Shown here: piece by piece, positions 46,067-54,028 of the stretch | How the letters are laid out: every line of letters starts with the position of its first letter | Numbering within the stretch: the stretch's first letter is position 1 | Notes under the pieces: generated by a model | What the model saw: only the letters and a program-made list of their open reading frames with translations | What the model was told of the DNA's origin: nothing | Databases searched by the model: none | Source of the DNA: Granulosicoccus sp036478595 | GTDB lineage: Bacteria; Pseudomonadota; Gammaproteobacteria; Granulosicoccales; Granulosicoccaceae | Assembly (NCBI GenBank): GCA_036478595.1 | Contig: JAZGEF010000053.1 | Location: 62,001-126,000 of the forward strand | Direction: 5' to 3' | Length of the DNA stretch: 64,000 nucleotides | Translations under genes and position numbers: made by a program

Positions 46067-48493
46067 ATGGACCCCGCAGTGGCACAGCACGCAGCGAAAC
46101 ATCTCATTGTTGGTGGGGGCATTTTGGGTTGCTCCATCGCCTACCACTTGACCCGCATGGGGGAAAAGGACGTTGTTTTGCTCGAACGCGCGGGTTTAAC
46201 AGAGGGGGCTACTTGGCATGCCGCCGGTTTAGTCGGTCAGCTTCGCTCGTCGAGAAACACCACTCGTATGCTGAAAAAGTCGGTTGAAATGTACGACCGT
46301 CTCCAGAACGAGGAGGGTATGCAATTCGATTGGAAAAAAACCGGATCGCTGAGGCTGGCCGCGACGACTGAAAGGTTGTTAGAGGCTAAGCGTCTGGCCA
46401 CCATGGCCAGAAGCTTTGATCTAGACATGCAGATCGTCAGCCCGGCTGAGGCCAGGGATCTGTTCCCGTTAATCGAACAAAAGGGATTGGAGGGCGCGGC
46501 ATTTATTCCTTCTGATGGTTACGTCGATCCGGCTTCGCTGTGCCAGGCGGTAGCAACGGTTGCGCGCAGGCAAGGGGCTAATATTCGTCAGCATGTTGAG
46601 GTATTGGATTTCAACGTCACTAATGGAAGAATCACGTCCCTAGAAACGAGCGAAGGCCGTTGGGAAGCCGATACGATTATTCTAGCCACGGGTATGTGGA
46701 GTCGGGAAATCGCTAGCAGGCTAGGCATTAACATTCCGGCCTGTGCTGTCGAACATCAGTATATTGTTACTGAATCAACTGGGATTGAGATTGGCGAATA
46801 TCCAACCCTGCGTGACCCTGAGAGGCTGGTTTACTACAAACCTGATGTTGGTGGACGCTTGGTGGTCGGCGGCTACGAAGAAGGCACACAGCCTTTTGGT
46901 GAGAACGGCATTCCCAGTGAATTTGTCCGCCAGCTATTGCCAGAAAATCTTGATCGATTTCTGCCTCTGGCTGAGCTCGCCGGGCAGGTAACCCCCATTA
47001 TCAATGAAGTAGGGATTCGTCAGGTCATCAATGGGCCTATTCCTTACTCTGCGGATGGTGATTTTGTGATGGGTTGGCAGCCCGGATATAAAAATTTGAT
47101 GCTCGCTACTGGATTCCTTTACGGCATAGCAGCTGGTGGTGGAGCCGGGGAAATCATTGCAGAGTGGGTTGTTGATGGTCAGCCATCTCTTGACGTATGG
47201 CCATTGGATGTACGGCGTTTTGGCCCTCATCACGGTACTCGCGCGTTTATGTACCCGCGTGCTGTTGAGCACTATGCTTACCACTACAAAATGCGCTACC
47301 CAGGGCAGGAGCATGAGTCCGTTCGGAGGTTACGACTGTCTCCCTTGTATGACATATTAAAGGAGCAGGGTGCAGTCTACGGTTCAAAAAATGGATGGGA
47401 GCGTCCTTTGTGGTTTGCACCAGAAGGGGTAGAACCGATTGATCAGTTGGATTTTCTAAATCCAGGTTGGATGCAATATGCGAGTGATGAACATCAGGCT
47501 GTGCGGGAACGTGTAGCGCTGATAGATCAGTCCAGCTTTGCAAAGTTCGAGATTATTGGCCCGGGAGTATTAGCCACATTACAGTGGTTATGTGTGTCCA
47601 ACATGGATAAGCCGGTTGGTTCGGTAATCTACACACAGATGTGTAATAAGGCCGGTGGAATAGAAGCCGATGTTACTTTTTTTCGACTGTCGGAAGATCG
47701 ATTTTATATGGTTACCGGATCGGGCTTTGCAGTGCGTGATAGTGATTGGATCAAACGTCAGCTGCCAGAAGATGGTTCCGTCAATATCGTTGATGTTACC
47801 AGTGCCTTTGCTGTAATTAATATTGTTGGCCCTAGATCACGTGATGTTTTATCAGTGTCCGAGAGTGATGTTTCCAGCGACGCGTTTCCGTATTCAAGTA
47901 CACGCGACATTATCATTGGCACGGCCACGGTTAGAGCTGCACGTATTGGCTACGTGGGCGAGCTCGGTTACGAATTGCATATTCCAACTGAATTTGCTGC
48001 TCACGTTTATCATTTGCTTTGGATGGCTGGTCAGAAACAGGGCATTGCCAATGTTGGATACCGTGCAATCGAAAGCCTGCGCATGGAAAAAGGCTATGTC
48101 TACTGGTCCAGCGACGTGACTCCAGATTACACGCCTATAGAGGCCGGACTGGGTTTTCGAGTTCATTTGAAATCAAAAAATAATTTCCTAGGCCTTGAAG
48201 TGCTTAAAGCTCAAAAATTGGGTAAATTGAGCCGTAAGCTGTGCACCTTTGTGTATCCCGAATATTTACCATTGAGTGGTGGTGAAACGATATTATTGGG
48301 TGATGCAGTTGTATCACTTGCGACTTCGGCAGCTTATGGCCATACGGTTGGTCAAACTATTATTCGCGGCTACTTGAATAAGAAACACTGGGGTCTAAAG
48401 GGTTTTATGCTCGAAGTGTTTGGTATTCGGTATGCAATTGCGAGAACGGAAAGTCCATTGTACGACCCAGAAAATAAAGCGCTAAAAGGTTAA
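46067..48493 (+). CDS. Dimethylglycine/sarcosine dehydrogenase-like flavoprotein, copy 1
   Basis: 808 residues. N-terminal DAO-type FAD domain with HLIVGGGILGCSIAYHL, and ATWHAAGLVGQLR, whose His51 aligns with the His that binds FAD covalently in dimethylglycine dehydrogenase. The C-terminal ~380 residues match the GcvT-type folate-binding domain that accepts the formaldehyde unit on tetrahydrofolate (GYVGELGYELHIP, RAIESLRMEKGYVYW). The reaction class is oxidative N-demethylation of a small methylated amine; the exact substrate is unknown. It starts the plus-strand half of the island and is followed after 10 bases by the first phosphotransferase. Confidence 0.88.
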   Translation: MDPAVAQHAAKHLIVGGGILGCSIAYHLTRMGEKDVVLLERAGLTEGATWHAAGLVGQLRSSRNTTRMLKKSVEMYDRLQNEEGMQFDWKKTGSLRLAATTERLLEAKRLATMARSFDLDMQIVSPAEARDLFPLIEQKGLEGAAFIPSDGYVDPASLCQAVATVARRQGANIRQHVEVLDFNVTNGRITSLETSEGRWEADTIILATGMWSREIASRLGINIPACAVEHQYIVTESTGIEIGEYPTLRDPERLVYYKPDVGGRLVVGGYEEGTQPFGENGIPSEFVRQLLPENLDRFLPLAELAGQVTPIINEVGIRQVINGPIPYSADGDFVMGWQPGYKNLMLATGFLYGIAAGGGAGEIIAEWVVDGQPSLDVWPLDVRRFGPHHGTRAFMYPRAVEHYAYHYKMRYPGQEHESVRRLRLSPLYDILKEQGAVYGSKNGWERPLWFAPEGVEPIDQLDFLNPGWMQYASDEHQAVRERVALIDQSSFAKFEIIGPGVLATLQWLCVSNMDKPVGSVIYTQMCNKAGGIEADVTFFRLSEDRFYMVTGSGFAVRDSDWIKRQLPEDGSVNIVDVTSAFAVINIVGPRSRDVLSVSESDVSSDAFPYSSTRDIIIGTATVRAARIGYVGELGYELHIPTEFAAHVYHLLWMAGQKQGIANVGYRAIESLRMEKGYVYWSSDVTPDYTPIEAGLGFRVHLKSKNNFLGLEVLKAQKLGKLSRKLCTFVYPEYLPLSGGETILLGDAVVSLATSAAYGHTVGQTIIRGYLNKKHWGLKGFMLEVFGIRYAIARTESPLYDPENKALKG

Positions 48494-48503
48494 GGGGAAA
48501 TTC

Positions 48504-49433
48504 ATGACTGAGCACGCCAATAGAGTTTTAGCTGCCTTGCGTGAGGCACCCAAGTTTGCAGACGTTGAATCTGCTGACACTATTACTCGTCTCGGTGGTT
48601 TAACTAATCTAGTTCATCGTGTCGACTTTGCAGATAGCTCGGTGATCGTGCGTATCTCGGGAGATGGCACTGAGGAATACATAGACCGCTCTGTGGAGTT
48701 GCACAATGCGTATGCCGCTGCGCGAGCAGGTGTTTCTCCAGAGGTGATATTCGGCCGGCCTGAAACTGGATTGATGATTTCCCGAACGGTACCGGGAATT
48801 GAAACGATGACGCCTGCGTTGTTTCAATCGCGAGTCGGCTCGCCAGCGCGAGCCGGCACAGCACTTCAAAAACTCCACAATTCTGGGGAGACATTTGAAT
48901 TTCGATTTGAACTATTTTCGATGATCGAAGATTATCTAAAAATTCTTTCTACCAAGGATGTGAGTTTGCCAGAGGGGTACTACGATGTGGTCACCGCTGC
49001 CAATCCTTTAAAAGACGTACTCGATCAGGCCGATGTACCGTTGGCCCCTTGCCATTGCGACCCTCTATGCGAAAACTTTCTTGACGATGGTAGTGTCATG
49101 TGGATTGTCGATTGGGAGTACTCTGGCATGAATGACCCGCTATGGGACGTCGGTGATTTATCTGTCGAGGCTGGTTTAAACGCGGCACAGGACGCTGAAT
49201 TGATGGAAGCCTACTTTGGTCGTACCCCTACTGATGCCGAAATGGGCCGTATGGTGATTTACAAAGCTATGTGCGATCTTTTGTGGACCCTTTGGGGATT
49301 AATTCAGCATGCAGATGATAATCCGGTTGAGGATTTTTGGGCCTATTCCACTGGTCGTTTTGATCGGTGTAAGTCACTAATGGAGGATACCGCCTTCCAA
49401 GGTCATGTGGATTCTGTCAAAAAAGGCGAGTAG
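48504..49433 (+). CDS. Choline-kinase-like phosphotransferase, copy 1
   Basis: 309 residues of the protein-kinase-like APH/choline kinase fold. The catalytic loop is HCDPLCEN (184-191, catalytic Asp186 and metal-binding Asn191), and the metal-binding Asp203 is in IVDWEYSGMNDPLWDVGDL, a segment close to choline/ethanolamine kinases and LicA. The glycine-rich start is LGGLTNLVHRV. It should transfer phosphate from ATP to a small hydroxylated amine. The preceding gene is a dimethylglycine-dehydrogenase-like enzyme, and GGGG precedes the ATG. Substrate unknown. Confidence 0.85.
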   Translation: MTEHANRVLAALREAPKFADVESADTITRLGGLTNLVHRVDFADSSVIVRISGDGTEEYIDRSVELHNAYAAARAGVSPEVIFGRPETGLMISRTVPGIETMTPALFQSRVGSPARAGTALQKLHNSGETFEFRFELFSMIEDYLKILSTKDVSLPEGYYDVVTAANPLKDVLDQADVPLAPCHCDPLCENFLDDGSVMWIVDWEYSGMNDPLWDVGDLSVEAGLNAAQDAELMEAYFGRTPTDAEMGRMVIYKAMCDLLWTLWGLIQHADDNPVEDFWAYSTGRFDRCKSLMEDTAFQGHVDSVKKGE

Positions 49434-49529
49434 TTTTACTCGGGTAGTCACTACCGAACTAACTGGGAGAAAGTCATACTAATGGATATGGGTCTATTTT
49501 GACTCAAAGCTCCTTTTAGACAAACTGCA

Positions 49530-49590
49530 TGTTGATATTTGTTGAAATATGTTGATTTACATTGATTTTTGATGCGATTCCTTATTTAAT
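49530..49590 (+). promoter_or_regulatory. Four 10-base phased TGTTGA-type repeats plus promoter
   Basis: Four head-to-tail 10-base units lie at 49530-49569: TGTTGATATT, TGTTGAAATA, TGTTGATTTA and CATTGATTTT. The period equals one DNA turn, so a bound protein would sit on one face. A sigma-70-like promoter follows: -35 TTGATT (49562-49567), 17-base spacer, -10 TTTAAT (49585-49590). It would drive the binding-protein gene that starts at 49670. Confidence 0.55.
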
Positions 49591-49669
49591 GGCCCTTAAT
49601 GAGTGTCGGCGATCTGTGGCATTCGTTTGACAATACATCGCACACCAGATCCAACCAAGGGGTAAGGTA

Positions 49670-50602
49670 ATGAAATATTTGTCCGTCACAGCAGCCGTCC
49701 TTTTTGCGGCTTCACCAGTTCTGGCCCAGGATTCCACTGATCCGATCAAGCTGACTTTGCATGATTGGTCAGGTCAGTTGATAACCACTACACTCATGGG
49801 TGAAGTGTTGGAGGAGGCTGGTCTGAACGTTGAATATGTTCAGGCAGATTACATCGCTCAGTTTGCCGGGCTGAAAACCGGCGATCTTCATGTTGCTATG
49901 GAGCTATGGGAGACCACAGGTCGCGAGGCAATGGATGAGGCCTTTGCTACTGGTAATGTCATCAGCCAGGGTGAGACCGGGCTGCAGGCCATAGAAGAAT
50001 GGTGGTATCCGTCCTACATGGAAGAACAGTGTCCTGGCTTGCCCAACTGGGAGGCTTTAAAAGATTGCGCTGAGGTTTTTGCAACGGCTGAGACAGCACC
50101 TATGGGCCGTTATTTAGGTGGCCCTGTGACATGGGGAGGTTTTGACGAAGAACGAGTTGAAGCGCTTGGCCTGGATTTTGAGGTTGTCCACGCCGGTACA
50201 GATGCCGCCCTGTTTGCAGAACTCGAAGCGGCCTATCAGCGCAAAGACCCCATCATCTTGTGGGTTTACTCCCCGCATTGGGCACCTGCCAAGTACGAAG
50301 GTAGCTTTGTTGAATTTCCCAAGTATTCGCCTGAGTGTTATTCAGACCCTTCTGTCGGTATAAACCCCGATGCAGCCTATGATTGCGGCAAACCTACAGG
50401 TCCGATCTGGAAAGTATCTTGGGCGGGTGTTGCAGACAAATGGCCAGAGGCCACCAAAATCATTCAGAATTTTACGCTCTCTAATGTCGACTACGGAAAC
50501 ATGGTCGCTGAAGTTGATCTGGATGGGAAGTCTGTTGAGGATGCGGTAGCTGGCTGGATGGCGTCTAATAAAGACACATGGTCTGCCTGGATTGCAAAGT
50601 AA
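49670..50602 (+). CDS. Glycine-betaine-type ABC substrate-binding protein (OpuAC family)
   Basis: 310 residues with a signal peptide ending VLA-Q at about 19. The mature protein matches the OpuAC/ProX family: HDWSGQLITTTLMGEVLEEAGLNVEYVQADY, then GDLHVAMELWETTGREAMDEAF and IILWVYSPHWAPAKYE. Several Trp residues typical of the quaternary-amine aromatic cage (WSGQ, MELWE, WWYPSYM, WAPAKY) are present. It would bind a betaine- or choline-like solute in the periplasm for the permease at 51166. AAGGGGTAAGG lies just before the ATG. A hairpin follows the gene. Confidence 0.9.
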   Translation: MKYLSVTAAVLFAASPVLAQDSTDPIKLTLHDWSGQLITTTLMGEVLEEAGLNVEYVQADYIAQFAGLKTGDLHVAMELWETTGREAMDEAFATGNVISQGETGLQAIEEWWYPSYMEEQCPGLPNWEALKDCAEVFATAETAPMGRYLGGPVTWGGFDEERVEALGLDFEVVHAGTDAALFAELEAAYQRKDPIILWVYSPHWAPAKYEGSFVEFPKYSPECYSDPSVGINPDAAYDCGKPTGPIWKVSWAGVADKWPEATKIIQNFTLSNVDYGNMVAEVDLDGKSVEDAVAGWMASNKDTWSAWIAK

Positions 50603-50665
50603 TACGTAGTCGTTAAATTTGTGCGCGCGTTTAAGGTTAGCGTGCATATTCAACGATAGGGACAG

Positions 50666-50694
50666 GGGCGCGCATTATATTATAGTGCGCGCCC
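50666..50694 (+). terminator. Hairpin after the binding-protein gene
   Basis: GGGCGCGCA (50666-50674) pairs with TGCGCGCCC (50686-50694) round an AT-rich 11-base loop. It starts 64 bases past the stop. There is no long T-run, so it may lower rather than end transcription into the permease gene, a common way to make more binding protein than membrane subunits. Confidence 0.6.
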
Positions 50695-50761
50695 ATTGCT
50701 TACTGCTGAAATAGCTTGAGCAGCTATTGCTTAGCCCCTTGAATTATCTTGAATAGCTCGC

Positions 50762-51165
50762 ATGAACAAATCAGTTGTCTTAGAGTGCCCATATGTATGG
50801 AAACTGCATGGTGATCATTCAAAAAGCTTTTTGGCGAAACACCTACAGCGAATCTGAACGATATGAAAGACGGTGCCATTCAACAAGTGGCAAAATCTGA
50901 AGCGCTTCTGCCAAATCCAGCAACTGATTACGTTGCTGAATTTACACGCCCTGTTAGTCGCGCCACGGTGATAACAGCGGCTTCATTGACAGCATCCATT
51001 GCAGCTGAAAAATTTACTGCATCCATTGCGTATGATGCTGTGATCGGCAGTGTAGCTGATCAGATAGAGGCATCGGATTTATCGCATCACGTTGTTCAAG
51101 GCGATATCGTTATTGGTCAGATCACTCGCTCATCTGTTATTGACGGATTAGTCGGACGTCGTTAG
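50762..51165 (+). pseudogene. Gutted glycine-betaine ABC transporter ATPase (ProV/OpuAA-type)
   Basis: Two remnants remain. 50762-50860 encodes about 32 residues starting MNKSVVLECPYVWKLHGD, like the first strand of a ProV-type ATPase, and ends in TGA. 50863-51165, in another frame, encodes MKDGAIQQVAKSEALLPNPA and then TDYVAEFTRPVSRATVITAAS, the segment after the H-loop in ProV (MKDG, NPATDYVAEFTR). Walker A, Q-loop, signature LSGGQ, Walker B and H-loop are all absent, about 210 codons' worth. The family is usually 340-400 residues. The stop abuts the permease ATG at 51166. Either the transporter is dead or an ATPase encoded elsewhere serves it. Confidence 0.85.
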
Positions 51166-53148
51166 ATGCGGAACATATTGAAATCACCGAAAACGTTTTG
51201 GTTGGTACTCTTTGCCTTAACCTGGGTTTTATCGACTTGGTCGTTTCAGTTATACAAAGCGTTTGATGCACGTTGGATTATTCGTTTTCCAAAAAAATGG
51301 GAGCTACCGCTAGAGAAATCAATAAGCCAATTTCTGGAATGGTTAGTAGAAAACGCCGGATTTTATTTTTTTTCATTCAAGGAATTTACGCGTGCTATCT
51401 CGGTTGTCATAGAAGCACCTTACCAAGTTCTTCGTAGTGTGCTGATCGAAGGTTTTTCGACAGGCTATGGTGATTCAGCTGTACTTATCTCGCCTTCACT
51501 GGGATGGGTGGCGGTTCTCGTGTGTGTGGTTGCAATTGGGCACTATGCGCGCGACTGGGCTCTGGCTGTATTGGTCGGCGGCTGTTTTTTATACCTTGCG
51601 GTGTTTGGTCAATGGCAAAGTGCCATGATTACTTTGGCGTCTGTTCTCATAGCTGTGCCGATTGGTGCTATTGGTGGGCTCTTGCTTGGTATTGCTGCCT
51701 ACCGTTCTGCGTTTATCAATCGATTGCTGCAGCCGGTTCTTGATCTTATGCAAACGGTACCTGTGTTCGCTTATCTAGTCCCCATTCTCATTTTGTTTGG
51801 TTTTGGACCTGTCGCGGCGCTAATTGCCACTGTCATATATGCGATGCCTCCCATGGTGCGTATTACGCTGGTATCCCTGCAAGGTGTGCCCAACGAAATT
51901 TTGGAAGCCGGGCTAATGTCAGGCTGTTCGCCGCGGCAAATTATGTGGAAGGTTCTGGTTCCGTCAATCAAATCATCGCTAATGGTGGGTGTTAATCAGG
52001 TCATCATGTTGTCTCTTAACATGGTCATAATTGCCTCCATGATTGGGGCAGGAGGGCTGGGTTTTGATGTGCTTTCTGCCTTGCGTCGTTTGGATATCGG
52101 TGGGGGGATAGAAGCCGGGCTAGCCATTGTTGTTATGGCAATTGCGCTTGATCGCGCCAGTCAGGCGTTTTCGCAAAGAGGGCAGACCGCAAGACTAACG
52201 GGGAACGTCGTACAGCGGCACCCTTGGGTGAGCATTGTCTTATTGGCCGTAGTTGTAAATTTGCTTCTCGGTAAATTTATACCGATGCTGCAAACGTATC
52301 CGGACCATCTGACCATCACAACTGCGCCATTCTGGTCGGACGCCATGAAATGGGTCAATATCAATTTTTTTGACACGCTCGAAGCGATAAAAATAGTCGT
52401 GCTTCAGTGGCTGTTGCTACCAGTCAAGAAATTTTTTAGTGGCATTCCCTGGCCGTGGGGCATTTTTGCCATAGGGTTGATTGGCTGGCGTGTCGGAGGG
52501 CGGAAGCTAGGGCTTATGGCCGCAATCATGATGAGCTTCATCGCGGCAAATGGGTTATGGCTTAAGGCTATGGTCACCATTTACCTGTGCGGCGTGTCTG
52601 TTTTTATCGCAACCGTTGTCGGAATTCCATTAGGTGTTTGGGCAGCCCTGCGACCGCGCGCCGGTCGTGTCATTCTTGGCCTGATGGATACACTACAGAC
52701 CTTGCCCAGTTTTGTGTACTTAATCCCCGTTGTGATGTTATTTCGGGTAGGTGATTTCAGCGCCATGATAGCCGTGGTTCTCTACGCCTTAGCGCCAGCG
52801 GTCCGCTACGCAGCGCATGGATTACGAGACGTACCCGAGCAATTAATTGAAGCTGGTTTAATGGCAGGTTGTACCAAACGTCAGTTGTTATGGAACATAA
52901 AACTGCCATTGGCAACACCGCAAATACTGTTGGGATTAAATCAGACTATTATGCTGGCGCTATCAATGCTCGTAATCACAGCGCTTGTTGGCACACGTGA
53001 TCTTGGACAGGAAGTCTATATAGCATTAACGAAGGCCAATGCCGGGCAAGGTATTATCGCCGGTTTGTCGGTCGCCTTTATCGCCATCATCGCCGACAGA
53101 ATTGTGAACGCTTTGGCTGAAGATCAACGTAAGAGACTAGGTCTATGA
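51166..53148 (+). CDS. Tandem-duplicated glycine-betaine ABC permease (ProW-type, fused)
   Basis: 660 residues with two binding-protein-dependent permease domains in one chain. Each half has its own EAA loop: ILEAGLMSGCSPRQIMWKVLVP (about residues 245-266) and LIEAGLMAGCTKRQLLWNIKLP (about 565-586). A single chain with both domains replaces the usual homodimer of ProW-like subunits, and similar fused forms are known for quaternary-amine importers in marine bacteria. It carries extra N-terminal helices. The gene is intact in spite of the broken ATPase directly upstream. It overlaps the next gene by four bases (ATGA). Confidence 0.88.
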   Translation: MRNILKSPKTFWLVLFALTWVLSTWSFQLYKAFDARWIIRFPKKWELPLEKSISQFLEWLVENAGFYFFSFKEFTRAISVVIEAPYQVLRSVLIEGFSTGYGDSAVLISPSLGWVAVLVCVVAIGHYARDWALAVLVGGCFLYLAVFGQWQSAMITLASVLIAVPIGAIGGLLLGIAAYRSAFINRLLQPVLDLMQTVPVFAYLVPILILFGFGPVAALIATVIYAMPPMVRITLVSLQGVPNEILEAGLMSGCSPRQIMWKVLVPSIKSSLMVGVNQVIMLSLNMVIIASMIGAGGLGFDVLSALRRLDIGGGIEAGLAIVVMAIALDRASQAFSQRGQTARLTGNVVQRHPWVSIVLLAVVVNLLLGKFIPMLQTYPDHLTITTAPFWSDAMKWVNINFFDTLEAIKIVVLQWLLLPVKKFFSGIPWPWGIFAIGLIGWRVGGRKLGLMAAIMMSFIAANGLWLKAMVTIYLCGVSVFIATVVGIPLGVWAALRPRAGRVILGLMDTLQTLPSFVYLIPVVMLFRVGDFSAMIAVVLYALAPAVRYAAHGLRDVPEQLIEAGLMAGCTKRQLLWNIKLPLATPQILLGLNQTIMLALSMLVITALVGTRDLGQEVYIALTKANAGQGIIAGLSVAFIAIIADRIVNALAEDQRKRLGL

Positions 53149-54020
53149 GAGAAGATCCCGTTAAGCGGGCTGCTGAGCTAGCGTGCTTTACTGCCCCGGA
53201 AGATGTCGAACTGTTGGGCGGAGGCATAACCAACGTCAACCTGACAGTGCGTGATGCGGACAAAAAGTACGTCGTACGCTTGGGTGAGGATATACAAGAG
53301 CACGGCATAATGCGCTGGAATGAATTGGCGATATCTCAAGCGGCCGCAAGGGCTGGGTTTTCCCCCAAGGTTATTCATCATGAACCAGGAGTTCTGGTGT
53401 TGGAATTTTTAACTGCAAAAACCTTTCAGGAGATAGATGTACGTGATTCCAAAAATCTGCATCGCATCGTTAATCTCTTAGCAAATGTCCATCAAAAATT
53501 AGGCGCGCACCTGATCAAGCCGGTACTGGCATTTTGGCCATTCCAGATTAATCGCACTTACATAACGCGCTTAGATGCAGATGGATCCTCGCATAAATCA
53601 CTGTTGCCTCAATTGCTTACTCAAGTAGCCATGCTTGAGAGCGCGGTAGGGCAAGTCGATTTGGTGATTGCCCACAATGATCTATTATCGGCCAATATTC
53701 TGGATGATGGTGATCGCTTATGGCTGATTGATTGGGAGTACGGCGGGTTCAATTCACCTTTATTTGATTTGGCAGGACTAGCCTCAAACAACGGTTTAAC
53801 AGAAGCGCAAGAGTGCTCAATGTTGGAGCAATATTTTGGTACTGCATCAGATCGGCAATGGCGATCCTACCAAGCTATGAAATGCGCGTCTTTAATGCGT
53901 GAAACGCTCTGGTCGATGACATCAGAAATTCATTCCGATATCGATTTTGACTACGGCAGGTACACCGCTGAAAATATCGAAAGGCTCGATACAGCGTTGT
54001 CTTTTTTTGTTCATTCCTAA
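53145..54020 (+). CDS. Choline-kinase-like phosphotransferase, copy 2
   Basis: 291 residues of the same family as the protein at 48504 but clearly diverged. Catalytic loop HNDLLSAN at 177-184, with metal-site Asp196 in LIDWEYGGFNSPLFDLAGLASN, the pattern of LicA/choline kinases. The start VELLGGGITNVNLTV is the nucleotide loop. It is translationally coupled to the permease by ATGA, which suggests that the imported compound, or a product of it, is phosphorylated. The second flavoprotein gene begins eight bases after it. Confidence 0.85.
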   Translation: MREDPVKRAAELACFTAPEDVELLGGGITNVNLTVRDADKKYVVRLGEDIQEHGIMRWNELAISQAAARAGFSPKVIHHEPGVLVLEFLTAKTFQEIDVRDSKNLHRIVNLLANVHQKLGAHLIKPVLAFWPFQINRTYITRLDADGSSHKSLLPQLLTQVAMLESAVGQVDLVIAHNDLLSANILDDGDRLWLIDWEYGGFNSPLFDLAGLASNNGLTEAQECSMLEQYFGTASDRQWRSYQAMKCASLMRETLWSMTSEIHSDIDFDYGRYTAENIERLDTALSFFVHS

Positions 54021-54028
54021 GGCCAATT

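Noticed and set aside
49443..49455. 13-base palindrome GGTAGT-C-ACTACC after the first kinase gene
   Set aside because: Single-base loop and no second copy nearby; too short to support a site or terminator.
50863..51165. Treating the 100-codon frame before the permease as a real small gene
   Set aside because: It matches only the tail of ProV-type ATPases, and the matching N-terminal scrap lies just upstream in another frame, so it is a remnant.
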